A stretch of DNA of 61,138 nucleotides from contig SZWC01015168.1 in NCBI GenBank assembly GCA_023375785.1, positions 9,860 to 70,997 on the forward strand. The letters are read 5' to 3'. Numbering within the stretch: position 1 is the stretch's first letter; each line of letters starts with the position of its first letter. Origin of the DNA: Penium margaritaceum. Its lineage: Eukaryota; Streptophyta; Zygnematophyceae; Desmidiales; Peniaceae. A program made the translations under genes and the position numbers. Under the pieces are notes generated by a model. The model saw only the letters and a program-made list of their open reading frames with translations, was not told the origin of the DNA and did not search any database. This document shows positions 33,381 to 44,768 of the stretch, in pieces.

Positions 33381-34661
33381 TTAGAAGCGAGCCTTCCTGG
33401 TTCGCTCTTGGTACTCCCGGAGGATGGCATTCACCCCGCCAACATTGAAGTTGCGAGCAAGATCCCATGAGTTGTGGGCTGCATCATTGCCCTGCCACTT
33501 GACGAGGTAGTGCCATCCACGGCCACGACGACGGTGGTCGAGGATGGCCTCCACGTCAAACTCTTGCTCACCCTCAATGACGAACGGAGGGGGAGGCTCA
33601 GCACTGCGGCCCAGAGAATGCACGGCCGGATCGTGGTAGAGGTTGAGCTTGGAGATGTAGAACACGTTGCGGACTGGCATGGTAGGCGGAAGAGCCATCC
33701 GTGCCACCACGGATGTGCGCCTTTTGAGAACCTCAAACAGACCAAGCCACAGGGGCTTCAACTTGTCCGACCGGACCCCGTGAAGCCTGACATGCGCGTT
33801 GTTGAGAAGCACACAATTACCAACCTTGAGCATTGCGTCGACGCATCGGCGGTCCGCTTGCACTTTCTGCTGCTCTTACGCCTTCACCACTGCATGCCGT
33901 GTCACTGCCCAAATCTGCTTGAAGTCACGTGCGGTAGACCCCGCCGCGGGCAGGTTGCTTGCGATGTACAAATGGAGGGGTGTGGCCGACAGCGTCCCGG
34001 TCACCACCTCAAATGGCGCCTTACCGATGGAGGCGGACGTGACGGAGTTGTCCGCGAGTTCAGCGACCGGAAACCGCTGGTCCCACGCCATCTCATCCGG
34101 ATCACCCACTGTACGGAGGAGCTACTCCAACGTGTGGTTTGTCCACTCCGTCTTTCCGTTAGTTTGGGGATGAAAACTGGTTGACAGCTGCACCTTGCTG
34201 CCGTACCGCCCCACGAGTTCTCGCCAGAACTTCCTCCTGAAGTGCGGGTCACGGTTTCTCACAATGGACCGCAACATGCCATGTAGATGTACCACGTGCT
34301 TGAGGAACAATCGAGCTCTGCCCTCCGCGATCACTGTATCACGCGTCGCAATGAACTGCGATTTCTTGCTGAAGCGATCCACCACCACCAATACTTCATT
34401 ATAACCTGCCGCTGTCTCGGGCAAGGCTGTGATGAAGTCCATGGAGATGTTTTTCCACGGCTGCTCGAGGATGGGCAAGGGTTGGAGGAGACCTGGGGTC
34501 TTTGTCCTCTGTGTCTTGTGATGTTGGTACATGCCACAACTCCAGCAGAATTCAGCCACCTCCAATGACATGGTGGGCCACCAAAAGAAGCGAGCCACTG
34601 TCTTCAATGTCTTGTCGGCGGAGAAGTGGTCTCTTGGGCTGCTGTCATGGCACTCCTCCAA
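33381..34661 (-). pseudogene. Chromovirus E integrase and chromodomain
   Basis: The frame 34661-34122 holds the zinc-binding part (CWSCGMYQHHK, about 34530), then the catalytic triad: Asp in SMDFITALP (about 34440), Asp in VRNRDPHF (about 34265), Glu in NGKTEWTNHTLE (about 34145). All three acids are present. A shift leads to 34109-33876 and then 33863-33381. The latter has the GPY-like region and a chromodomain with FDVEAILDHRRR and YLVKWQGNDAAHNSWDLARN (about 33540-33440). Chromodomains of this family direct integration to marked chromatin. Only frameshifts separate the parts. Confidence 0.87.
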
Positions 34662-34670
34662 AATCAGCTA

Positions 34671-36381
34671 TCAAAGTGCTGGCACCGCGAGAACCACCAC
34701 CTCGTGCGTGCAATGCCGTTGCCAATGCGGCACCTTAAAGAAAAATCTCCGAGCGTCGTACTCCCCACGCGCCTTGCATCCCTTAGTGAAGAGCTTCACA
34801 AGGAAGGCATCCTCGTGGATGGTGAGTGACGCAACCCGCATCATCAGGTCCGGTCGCTGTGGGAGTGCGTCGACTGGGTTGATGCAACCCGGCCAGTACA
34901 CGATCTCATAGTCAAAATTGCGACTCGAGGTACTCCACCCAACGCGCTTGCCACCGGCTCAGGTTTGGCTACGTTTTGAAGTACTTCAATGCGTGGTGGT
35001 TGGTGTAGACCGTGCACTTCCGTACGTCGAGGTAACACTGCCAGTTCTTGAAAGCTGCAACCGCGGCAAGCATCTCCTTGTCGTGGGTGGTATAGTTCAA
35101 CTCCGTCCTACGCAACTTGTGCGAGTAGTAGACGCCCGGCTGCGACCCGTTGCCAAATTCCTACAAAAGGATCGCACCAATGGCCAGGTCCGATGCATCC
35201 GTTGCCAATTCAAATGCATGACCACTGTCGGCCAAGTGCAAGGCCTGTGCAGAGGTCAGAGCCCGTTTGAGATTCTCAAAGGCTACTTGTTCTCTATCTC
35301 TCCAACTCCACACGCGATCCTTGCGAGTGAGATTGGAGAGTGGCGCTGACACTCTCGCATAGCCAAGGATAAACCTACGGTAGTAGTAGTGAAATGCAAG
35401 GAATACTTGCATATCATGCACATTACGCAACTTTGGCCACTCTTGCACCGCCGACACCATGCGCGGGTCAGTGGTAATCTGTCCATCGCCAATTATGTGT
35501 CCAAAGAATTCAATTTTATCCATTGCAAACTCACACCTAAAGAGTTTTGCAAAAAACGTCTTCTTTCTCAAAATCTCAAGGACCTTCTTCACGTGCTCCT
35601 CATGCTCCTCCCTCGTCCTGCTATACACCAAGATGTCGTCAACGTTCACCACCACGAAGTCATCCAAGTACGGCTTGAAGTTGTTGTTCATTCCAGCCAT
35701 GAAGGTGGCCGGCGCATTGGTCAACTCGAAAGGCATCACGAGGATCTCGTAGTGACCATAGTGGGTGCGGAAGGACATCTTTTCCACATCATCTGCTACG
35801 ATGTGGATCTGGTGGTAGCCGGAATGGAGATAGATATTTGTGAAGAAGCAAGCCGCACAGAGCTGATCAAAGAGCTCCTCGGCTTGTGGAAGCAGGTACA
35901 GGTTCTTGATGGTCAACTCATTCAACGCCTGGTAGTCCACGCACATGCGCATCTCCCTTGTCTTTTTATCCACAAACAAGACAGGTACATCGTAAGGAGA
36001 AGAGGATGGGTGGATGAAGCCCTGTTCCATCATCTCGGTTAGCTGCTTCGTGGGCTCGTGTAACTGTGCATCACTCATGCGGTAGGTTGCAGGAACAGGC
36101 GGACGCGCTCCAGGTTTGAGGTCGATGCGATGGTCCACGTCACGCTTTGGTGGCAAACCCGCTGGGAGGGTGTCGGGGAACACGTCCTCAAACTCCGTAC
36201 ACACCTTTCGAAGCCCCTCGGGCACTGCGGCAATCTTGCCTTGGGCCCTTGGCTGCTCACGAGTCGCCCCATGCGCCCAAGCAGGCGTAACATCCTCTGG
36301 TTTGCCAAAAATGTCCTCCACGACTCGCACGAACGCCAAACAAATGTGCTCCTTTTTTCGAATCGCACGCTTGATCTGCAA
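34671..36381 (-). pseudogene. Chromovirus E reverse transcriptase and RNase H
   Basis: A 406-codon frame (36381-35161) covers the leading edge VDHRIDLKPG, MRMCVDYQALNELT, the palm and thumb, and the start of RNase H (LATDASDLAIGAILL). The first catalytic aspartate is Tyr in TNIYLHSGYHQI (codon at 35832-35830), and the main box reads VNVDDILVYS with Tyr to Asn but both aspartates kept. A stop at 35161 ends the frame. RNase H continues beyond it, with TNHHALKYF (Asp to Asn) near 34990, down to the linker at 34901-34671. Loss of the first Asp should abolish polymerase activity. Confidence 0.88.
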
Positions 36382-36389
36382 CTATGGCG

Positions 36390-36800
36390 CCAATTTCTCC
36401 TTGCGAGGTACGGACTACTTCAGTGCTTCCTCCTTGCCACTGTCCTCCTCCGCAGCCTCTTCCTCGGACCACGTAGGCAAGGGATACTCCTTGTCTCCAA
36501 GTTTGACTAAGACAGTGCCCACCTCCCAATTGACGACGGGGTTGTACTTGTGGAGAAAGTCACAAACGAGGATCGCACCCTGTATACTGTAGTTTTGTAA
36601 AGCTTCTCCACACGAATGGAGAGGGGATGGGCCAGGTACCCCACTTCAATCGTGCCATCCAATTGGTTGGCGGTCCACTTCTTGCTTGTGGGCATAAGGC
36701 CCCACTTTCGAGCACACTCCACGCTCACAAAACTGTGGCTCGCGCTACAATCCAGCAAACTCCCCACCTTCTCCTTGACGCCTTTCACTCATGTCTCTTA
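36390..36800 (-). pseudogene. Chromovirus E protease
   Basis: The frame 36788-36507 carries LLDCSASHSFVSVECARKWG. The active-site aspartate is kept but the usual Ser-Gly has become Cys-Ser. A deletion relative to D and F removes the CDVILGRD segment near 36570, shifting the frame before the conserved KYNPVVNWE-like end. Confidence 0.78.
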
Positions 36801-36934
36801 GAGAAGTGCGGGCTGCTGCTCCTCATACCCCGCAACCCATGCCTTGACCTCGGAAACCCCCTTAATTGCCGCAAGGCGTTCAGGTGGGTGGTCAACTGGC
36901 GGTTTCGGTTGAGAGGAGCTAGGAGTAACGCCAT

Positions 36935-38002
36935 CTACTCCCGGCTCTCCTTGTTTCCTGACTCCTTTTCTGCTTTCTCCGCTTCCTTCGTGGCTTGCTT
37001 CCCCCTTCCTTGTCGCTTACCCTTGCCGTCGCCCTTCTTTGGACTCCGACAGTCACGCGTAATGTGGCCACGCCTGCCATTGTTGTAGCACTTGCGTTGT
37101 TGCACTGCTCTGATCTCCATGGGCATTTTATCGTTCTCGACCGATGTACTGTAACCACTTCCAAAGGATTTGTGGCTGTTGGCATGAGCCTGTTGCGTGC
37201 GCGAGTCGTACCGCTTTGCTGCTGCAATCATCCCCGGCAGGTCGTCGTTGAGTTCGTGCATCACCGTCACAGCACGGGCATTGTTCTTGAGGTCGTTGCT
37301 ATATTGGAAGCACAGTTCATGAGAATCAAAGCCAAAATTTGCAACGATCTCACAAAACCTGCGGGTGTAGTCAACGACGCCACCAGTTTGGCAAAGCCAA
37401 CGCAGCTTGGCGCGTGCGTTGTGCCTCACGTTGCCCACGATGAAGCGCTTGATGAATGACTCCGTGAACTCCTTCCACATAGTCGGCCATCTTAGGGTAG
37501 GTTTACCACTGTTGCAGGTTGGAGCCGATGAGGTTGAGATTCCGGTCGCGACTGCAATCCCGGCGACCATTGCTGCTCCACGGCCGTGTGGAATGGAAAG
37601 CATCATATCGGCCCACCAATCCAACGATGCCCCCCTTAGAAGGGTCACGGCATATTCGCGGTGCACCTCGTACCTTGAGGTATCCACGCTGATGGCGTTG
37701 AAGTACAGCTCCAGTCCGAGGATCCAAGCGTTCAGAGCTGGCCCATCCTTTTTGGATGGGTGAAACGGCTCCGGCTTGGACAGGCTTGGGACGCCCACGA
37801 CACGTCCGTTTGTAGTGGCAGCTGCCACTGGTGTTGTCACTGGACGCTTTGCGAGCTCCTCGTTGAGATACATGTTTTGCTTCTCTAACAGGTCCATTTT
37901 TGCTTGCATGTCGGCGAGCAACTTGTGCAACGTTGCGGCTGCTGTTCGTGTGCCTTGCGGGTCAAATGCCGCGGCCATTAGGAACGTGCCGGATGAGGTC
38001 AT
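36935..38002 (-). CDS. Chromovirus E gag, full-length frame
   Basis: An uninterrupted 355-codon frame begins MTSSGTFLMAAAFDPQG at 38002. It has an N-terminal coiled-coil-like segment (residues about 25-50, MDLLEKQNMYLNEELAKR), the gypsy gag core (WILGLELYFNAI at about 92, LDWWADMMLSIP at about 127, FTESFIKRFIVG at about 180) and a basic Lys/Gly-rich tail. The zinc knuckle reads CYNNGRRGHITRDC: the second Cys is Asn, so zinc binding is doubtful. It is the best preserved gag in the window and would form the particle. Confidence 0.85.
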   Translation of the reverse strand: MTSSGTFLMAAAFDPQGTRTAAATLHKLLADMQAKMDLLEKQNMYLNEELAKRPVTTPVAAATTNGRVVGVPSLSKPEPFHPSKKDGPALNAWILGLELYFNAISVDTSRYEVHREYAVTLLRGASLDWWADMMLSIPHGRGAAMVAGIAVATGISTSSAPTCNSGKPTLRWPTMWKEFTESFIKRFIVGNVRHNARAKLRWLCQTGGVVDYTRRFCEIVANFGFDSHELCFQYSNDLKNNARAVTVMHELNDDLPGMIAAAKRYDSRTQQAHANSHKSFGSGYSTSVENDKMPMEIRAVQQRKCYNNGRRGHITRDCRSPKKGDGKGKRQGRGKQATKEAEKAEKESGNKESRE

Positions 38003-38171
38003 ATTTGCATCCGGTACAACTTCTTCCTCAATGGTCCTTCGGTTACCGCCTCGTCACTGGAGTGTGTGGTTGGTCTTGGGCATGGATCTGCCAAAGAGAC
38101 GAGATCTGTGCTATTCTACACTGGCCAAGACAGGTTACCACGTAGAAGATTGTGCCCCTGAGCCAAGGGTA

Positions 38172-38183
38172 GCTCTGATACCA
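38172..38183 (-). promoter_or_regulatory. tRNA-Met primer-binding site of element E
   Basis: TGGTATCAGAGC on the minus strand, two bases inside LTR 2. It is an exact match to the core of the plant initiator tRNA-Met complement. Confidence 0.88.
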
Positions 38184-38185
38184 AG

Positions 38186-38952
38186 TGTGAACCGGGAATA
38201 GTGTGCTAGCCTCAACCGGATGGTGTAGGCACCAACCGGTGGCAACGGCAACCAAAGGAAGGCCGGTGCACACCTTACCAGGTTTGTGGAAGCGTAGGAT
38301 CATCTTGGGGAGCACGGGAACATGTGTGGCACAGTGGGAGTAAACTGTACTTGTGATTCAAGTGGCAACTTACTAGTCAATATGTACATGATGACACATC
38401 CTGCGTGCCCCGAGGTCGCCAAGCCATGCGTGGCCCCATACAGGTCACAGATGAGTATTATTGCCTTTGCGTCACATAGTTCATCTTTTCAGCTTTCCAA
38501 TGTACCAAGATTTACACCATTCCGCGGAGGAACGGCCAAGATATGGCCATTTTTGTGAACCACGGCAATCTGACGTTGGCAGCACCACCAGCGGCGGTGA
38601 CGGCCGTCCGAAGCAGCCTTTCTGGTAATAACACATCGAGGTACCATTCCAAAGCTCCCTCGGCCCTCAATGATCTTTGACTTACTGACTATCTAGGCCC
38701 CAAGGCACGCTTCGGCCTTGTTGGTCTTCCGAGGGTCAAGCCTTGGTCCTTGGGGATGATTTCTAGTCATCTTTTTCCCCTCGGCCAGTCCAACTTTTGG
38801 CCGGGGGTAACTTCCTCAGTTCTTCATGCATCGACCCCATTGTTGGGTCGATTGTGCATGGTTTTTCTTGTAGATTTGGAATCGTTATTCAGATTGTACA
38901 TTAAAGGAAGCCTCAAGCCGGAATCAGTGCCATTGGCACTTTCCGGCTTACA
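38186..38952 (-). repeat. Chromovirus LTR 2 (shared by E and F)
   Basis: 767 bases homologous to LTR 1, starting TGTG and ending TTACA in plus sense. The primer site of E borders the low end and the polypurine tract of F (38953-38972) the high end. Confidence 0.88.
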
Positions 38953-38969
38953 CTCCCCCCCCACCCCCT

Positions 38970-40249
38970 TTAGGAGTGAGCCGTCCCGGTTTGCTCTTGG
39001 TACTCCCGGAGGATGGAATTCACCCTGCCAAAATTGAAGTTGCGGACAGGCTCCCATGGGTTGTGGGCTGCGTTGTAGCCCTGCCACTTGATGAGGTACT
39101 GCCATCCATGGCCACGACGACGGTGGTTGAGGATGGCCTCCGCGTCAAACTCTTGCTCGTCCTCGATGACGAGCGGAGGGGGAGGCTCATAACTGCGGCA
39201 TGGAAAATGCTCAACCGGATCGTGGTAGAGCTTGAGCTTGGAGATGTAGAACACGTTGCGGACTGGCATGGAAGGCGGAAGAGCTGACCGCGCCAACACA
39301 GTTGTGCGCATTTCAAGCACCTCAAACAAACCAAGTCACCCGGGCTTCAACTTGTCTGATCGGACCCAGCGAAGCCCGACGTGTGCGTTGTTCAGAGGCA
39401 CGCGATTACCAACTTTGAGCATTGCGTCAACGCATCGGCACTTTGCTTGCACTTTCTGCTGCTCTTGTGCCTTCACCAATGCATGCCGTGTCGCTGCCCA
39501 AATCTCCTTGAAGTCACGTGCGGCAGACCCCACCGCGGGCAGGTTGCTTGAGACTTGCAAATAGAGGGGTGTGGCCGGCAGCGTCCCGGTCACCACCTCA
39601 AATGGCGCCTTACCGGTGGAGGCGGACGTGGCGGAGTTGTCTGCCAGTTCAGCGATCGGTAACCGCTGGTCCCACGCCGTCTCATCCGGATCACCCACTA
39701 TACGGAGGAGCTGCTCCAGCGTGTGGTTTGTCCGCTCCGTCTGTCCGTTAGTTTGGGGATGAAACTGGTTGACAGCCGCACCTTGCTGCCATACCACTCC
39801 ATGAGTTCTCGCCAGAACTTTCTCTTGAAGTGTGGGTCACGGTTGCTCACAATGGACCACAACATGCCATGTAGATGTATCACGTGCTTGAGGAACAGCC
39901 GAGCCGTGCCCCCCGCGCTCATTTTATCACGCGTTGTGATGAAGAGTGACATCTTGCTGAAGCGATCCACCACCAACAATACTTCATTGTAACTTGCTGC
40001 TGTCTCGGGCAAGTCCGTGATGAAGTTCATGGAGATGTCTTGCCACGGCTGCTCGAGGATGGATAAGGGTTGGAGGAGACCCGGGGTCTTTCTCCTACGT
40101 GCCTTATGGCATTGGCACATGCCACAACTCCAAAAGAATTCAGCCACCTCCGACGACATGGTGGGCCACCAAAAGAAGCTAGCCACCGTATTCAATGTCT
40201 TGTCGGCGGAGAAGTGGTTGCTTTGGTCACTGTCATGGCACTCCTCCAA
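38970..40249 (-). pseudogene. Chromovirus F integrase and chromodomain
   Basis: The frame 40249-39698 has the zinc region (CGMCQCHKARRRKTPG), SMNFITDLPET (first catalytic Asp changed to Asn, about 40030), VSNRDPHF (second Asp, about 39845) and, in the next frame 39797-39336, HPQTNGQTERTNHTLE (catalytic Glu, about 39735). A frameshift near 39760 separates them. The chromodomain is in 39329-38970, with FDAEAILNHRRR and YLIKWQGYNAAHNPWEPVRN, closer to consensus than in E. Confidence 0.86.
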
Positions 40250-40258
40250 AATCAGCTA

Positions 40259-42003
40259 TCAAAGTGCTGGCACCGCGGGAACCACCACCTCTTGCGTGCC
40301 GCACCGTTGCCAATACGGCGCCTCAAAGAAAAATCTCCGAGCGTCGTACCCCCCATTCGCCTTGCATCCCTTAGTGAAGAGCTTCACAAGGAATGCGTCC
40401 TTGTGGATGGTGAGAGATGCGACTCGCATCATCAGGTCTGGTTGTTGTGAGAGTGCGTTGGCTGGGTTGATGCAACACGGCCGGTACACGATCTCATAGT
40501 CAAAGTGCGACTCGAGGTACTCCACCCAACACGCTTGCCACCGACTTAGGTTTGGCTGCATCTTGAAGTATTTCAACGCGTGGTGGTCGGTGTAGACCGT
40601 GCACTTCCGCACGTTGAGGTAGCACTACCAGTTCTTAGAGGCTGCGACCATAGCAAGCATCTCCTTGTCATGGGTGGCGTAGTTCAACTGTGCCCCGCGT
40701 AACTTGCGCGCGTAGTAGGCGAACGGCTACGACCCGTTGCCAAATTCCTACAAAAGGATCACACCAATGGCCAGGTCCGGTGCATCCGTCGCTAATTCAA
40801 ATGCATGGCCACTGTCGGCCAAGTGCAAGGCCAGTGCGGAGGTCAGAGCCCATTTGAGATTCTCAAAGGCTTCTTGTTCTCTAACTCTTCAACTTCACAC
40901 GCGATCCTTGTGTGTGAGATTGGAGAGTAGCGCTGACACTCTCGCGTCGCCAAGGATAAACCTGCAGTAGTAGTAGCAAAAAACAAAGAAACACTTGCAT
41001 ATCATGCACATTACGCAACTTTAGCCACTCTCACACCGCCGACACCTTACAGGGGTCAGTGGCAATCAATCCATCGGAAATGATGTGTCCAAGGAATTCA
41101 ACTTTATCCACCGCGAACTCACACTTCAAGAGTTTTGCAGAAAACGTTTCCTTCCTCGAAATCTCGAGGACCTTCGTCACATGCTCCTCATGCTCCTCCA
41201 TCGTCCTGCTATACACCAAGATGTCAAGGTAGACCACCACGATATCAAGGTACACCACCACGAAGTCATCAAAGTATGGCTTGTAGATGTTGTTTATTGC
41301 CGCCATGAAGGTGGCCAGCGCATTGGTCAACCAGAAAGGCATCACGAGGAACTCGTAGTGACCATAGCGGGTGCGGAAGACCATCTTTTCCACATCATCT
41401 GTTATGATGCAGATCTGGTGGTAGCCGGAACAAAGGTCGATCTTTGTTAAGAAGCGAGCCGCACAGAGCTGATCGAAGAGCTCCTTGGCTCATAGAAACA
41501 GGTACCGGTTCTTGATGGTCAACTCATTCAACACGTGGTAGTCCACGCACATGCGCATCTCCCTTGTATTTTTCTGTACAAACAAGACATGTGCGGCGTG
41601 AGGAGAAGAGGATGGGTGGATGAAGCCCTGTTTCTTCATCCTGGTTAGTTGCTTCTTGAGCTAGTGTACCTCCGCGTCACTCATGCAGTAAGTTGCACGA
41701 ACAGGCGGGCACGCTCCAGGTTTTAGGTTGATGCGATGGTCCACATCCCACTTTGGTGGCAGACCCGTGCGGGAGGGTGTCGGGGAACACGTCCTCCAAC
41801 TCCGTACACACCTTCCGAAGCCCCTCGGGCATTGCGGCAAACTTGCCTTGGACCCCCGGCTGCTCACGAGTCGCCCCATGCACCATAGCAGGGGTTATAT
41901 CCTCTGGTTTGCCGAGAACGTCCTTCATGACTCGCACGAACGCCAAAAAAATCTGCTCATTTTTTCGAATCGTGCGCTTGAGATGCACCAAGTTCAGCAT
42001 CAA
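40259..42003 (-). pseudogene. Chromovirus F reverse transcriptase and RNase H
   Basis: The leading edge lies at 42003-41677. The central frame 41393-41031 has FRTRYGHYEFLVMPF and then a duplicated active site: VVVYLDIVVVYLDILVYS. A 21-base tandem duplication (41221-41241 and 41242-41262) doubles this strand, and neither copy has the two adjacent aspartates. RNase H (VYTDHHALKYF) and the linker INPANALSQQPD lie at 40612-40259. Stops near 40620-40750 and 41480-41670 break the frame. It is inactive. Confidence 0.86.
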
Positions 42004-42087
42004 TGGTGCCGATTCCTCCTTGTAAGGTACGGACTATTGTGGTGCTTCCTCCTCGCAAGTGTCCTCCTCTGCACCCTCTTCCTCGGA

Positions 42088-42441
42088 TCACAAAGGCAGG
42101 GGATACTCCTTGTCTCCGAGCTTGACTAAGACAGTGTGCGCCTCCCAATTGCCGACGGGGTTGTACTTGTGGAGGGAATCACGACCGAGGATCACATCGT
42201 AATCCTTCATCGGGCACACCCGGTATACAAATGTTATGCAAAGCTTCCCCACGCGAATGGAGAGGGGACAGGCCGGGTACCCTACTTCAATCGTGCCGTC
42301 CACTTGGTTAGCGGTCCGCTTCTTGCTCGTGAGCGCAAGGCCCATCTTTTGAGCACACCCAATGCTCACAAAATTGTAGCTCGCGCCACAATCCAGCAGA
42401 ATTCCCACCTTCCCGTTGACGCTTTTCACTCGCGCCTCCAA
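42088..42441 (-). pseudogene. Chromovirus F protease
   Basis: A 117-codon frame carries LLDCGASYNFVSIGCAQKMG (Asp-Cys-Gly-Ala at the active site, so Ser/Thr became Cys) and YDVILGRDSLHKYNPVGNWE. It is the least damaged protease of the three chromoviruses. The same frame recurs at 43045-43398 because of the duplication across the N. Confidence 0.82.
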
Positions 42442-42945
42442 GAGAAGTGCGGGCTCCTCATCCTCATACCCCGCGTCCCATGCCTTGACCTCGAAAACCC
42501 CTTTAATTGCCGCAAGGCGTTCGGCTGGGCAGTCAACTGGTGGTTTGCGTTGAGAGGAGCCAGGAATGACGCCATCTACTCCCGGCTCTCCTCCTTTCCT
42601 GACTCCTTTGTTGATTTCTCTGCTTCCTTTGTGGCTTGATTCCCCCGTCCTTGCCGCTTACCCTTGCCGTCGCACTTCTTTGGACTCCGAAAGTCATGCG
42701 TAATGTGGTCAGGCATGCCACAATTGTAGCACTTGCACTATTGCAATGCTTCGACCTCCATGGGCATGTTGTCGTTCTCGGCCTGCGTGCCATAACAAAC
42801 TCCAAAGGATTTGTGGCTGTTGGCATGAGCCTGTTTTGCATGAAATTTGTACCGCTCTGTTGCTTTGATCATCCCTGACAGGTGGTCGTTGAGGTCGCGC
42901 ATCACTGTGAAAGCGCGGGCATCATTCTTGAGGTCGTTGCTATAG

Positions 42946-43902
42946 NAAGTTCAGCATCAATGGTGCCGATTCCTCCTTGTAAGGTACGGACTATTGTGGT
43001 GCTTCCTCCTCGCAAGTGTCCTCCTCTGCACCCTCTTCCTCGGATCACAAAGGCAGGGGATACTCCTTGTCTCCGAGCTTGACTAAGACAGTGTGCGCCT
43101 CCCAATTGCCGACGGGGTTGTACTTGTGGAGGGAATCACGACCGAGGATCACATCGTAATCCTTCATCGGGCACACCCGGTATACAAATGTTATGCGAAG
43201 CTTCCCCACGCGAATGGAGAGGGGACAGGCCGGGTACCCTACTTCAATTGTGCCGTCCACTTGGTTAGCGGTCCGCTTCTTGCTCGTGAGCGCAAGGCCC
43301 ATCTTTTGAGCACACCCAATGCTCACAAAATTGTAGCTCGCGCCACAATCCTGCAGAATCCCCACCTTCCCGTTGACGCTTTTCACTTGCGCCTCCAAGA
43401 GAAGTGCGGGCTCCTCCTCCTCATACCCCGCGTCCCATGCCTTGACCTCGAAAACCCCTTTAATTGCCGCAAGGCGTTCGGCTGGGCAATCAACTGGTGG
43501 TTTGCGTTGAGAGGAGCCAGGAATGATGCCATCTACTCCCGGCTCTCCTCCTTTCCTGACTCCTTTGTTGATTTCTCTGCTTCCTTTGTGGCTTGCTTCC
43601 CCCGTCCTTGCCGCTTACCCTTGCCGTCGCACTTCTTTGGACTCCGAAAGTCATGCGTAAAGTGGTCAGGCATGCCACAGTTGTAGCACTTGCACTATTG
43701 CAATGCTCCGACCTCCATGGGCATGTTGTCGTTCTCGGCCTGCGTGCCGTAACAAACTCCAAAGGATTTGTGGCTGTTGGCATGAGCCTGTTTTGCATGA
43801 AATTTGTACCGCTCTGTTGCTGTGATCATCCCTGACAGGTGGTCGTTGAGGTCGCGCATCACTGTGAAAGCGCGGGCATCATTCTTGAGGTCGTTGCTAT
43901 AG
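42946..43902. repeat. Single-N junction and 956-bp repeat of 41990-42945
   Basis: Base 42946 is N. The sequence from 42947 to 43902 repeats 41990-42945 with a handful of substitutions and no large indel. The first copy stops exactly at the N, as expected for two overlapping contigs joined without merging. Contents are the end of pol linker, protease (43045-43398) and gag tail. Confidence 0.85.
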
Positions 43903-44588
43903 TGGAAGCACAGTTCATGAGAATCGAAGCCACAATTGGCAATGATCTCACAAAATCTGCTAGTGAAGTTGGCGACGCCGCCAATTTTGCAAAGCCAACG
44001 CGGGTTGGCGGGCACGTTGTTCCTCACGTTACCCACGGTGAAGCGCTTGATGAATGACTCCGTGAACTCCTTCCACGTAGTCCACCATCTCAGGGTAGGG
44101 TCCCCACAGCTACAGGTTGGAGCCGATGGGGTTGAGAGTCCGGTCGCGTCTGCAATGTCGGTGACCATTGCTATTCCACTGCTATGTAGATTGGATTGAA
44201 TCATAACAGCCCACCAATCCAACGATGCCCCCCTCAAGAGGGTCACGGCATATTTGTGGCGCACCTCGTACCTTGAGGCATCCACGCCAATGGCAGTGAA
44301 GTATAGCTCCAGTCCAAGGATCCAAGCGTGCGGAGCTGGCCCATCGTTCCTTGATGGTTCGAACGGCTCCAGCTTGGGCAGGCTCGGGACGCCCACCGCA
44401 GGTCCTTTTGCAGTGGTAACTGCCACTGGACACTTCGCGAGCTCCTCATTGAGGTACGCGTTTTGCTTCTCCAACAGGTCCATATCTGCTTGCATGCCGG
44501 CAAGCAACTTCTGCAATGCTGTGGCTACTGTTACTTTGCCTTGAGCATCAAACGCCGCGGCTATTGGGAATGTGCCGGATGAAGTCAT
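43488..44588 (-). pseudogene. Chromovirus F gag
   Basis: A 297-codon frame starts MTSSGTFPIAAAFDAQG at 44588 and contains the coiled-coil-like segment MDLLEKQNAYLNEELAKC, WILGLELYFTAI and LDWWAVMIQSNLH. It ends in a stop at 43695 just before the zinc knuckle. The knuckle and basic tail follow the stop. The equivalent tail before the N lies at 42841-42533. Confidence 0.83.
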
Positions 44589-44754
44589 CTCTGCGTCAGG
44601 TACTTCTTCCTCAACAGTCCTCCGGTTACTGCCTTGTCACCGGAGTGCGTGGTTGGCCTTGGGCACGGATCTCCCAAAGAGACAATATTCGTGTTGTTGT
44701 ACGCTGACCAGGAGAGGTTGCCAGGTAGAAGATTGTGCCCCTGAGCCAAGGGTG

Positions 44755-44766
44755 TCTCTGATTCCA
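44755..44766 (-). promoter_or_regulatory. Mutated primer-binding site of element F
   Basis: On the minus strand it reads TGGAATCAGAGA, two mismatches from the TGGTATCAGAGC of elements D and E. The position relative to LTR 3 is the same. Confidence 0.8.
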
Positions 44767-44768
44767 AG

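Larger units (their letters stand above)
33364..38185 (-). mobile_element. Chromovirus E internal region (nearly full length)
   Basis: From high to low coordinates: primer site (38172-38183), gag, protease, reverse transcriptase, RNase H, integrase, chromodomain and polypurine tract, flanked by LTR 2 and LTR 1. All domains are recognisable and long frames survive (355 and 406 codons), but frameshifts and active-site changes make it defective. Confidence 0.88.
38953..44768 (-). mobile_element. Chromovirus F internal region
   Basis: Same organisation as E: polypurine tract, chromodomain, integrase, RNase H, reverse transcriptase, protease, gag and primer site up to LTR 3. A single N at 42946 splits it and 956 bases around protease and gag are present twice, so the true element is about 957 bases shorter than drawn. 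It is defective. Confidence 0.82.

Noticed and set aside
33474-34184. 236-codon plus-strand frame
   Set aside because: It lies antisense to the integrase and chromodomain of element E, whose motifs are clear on the minus strand.
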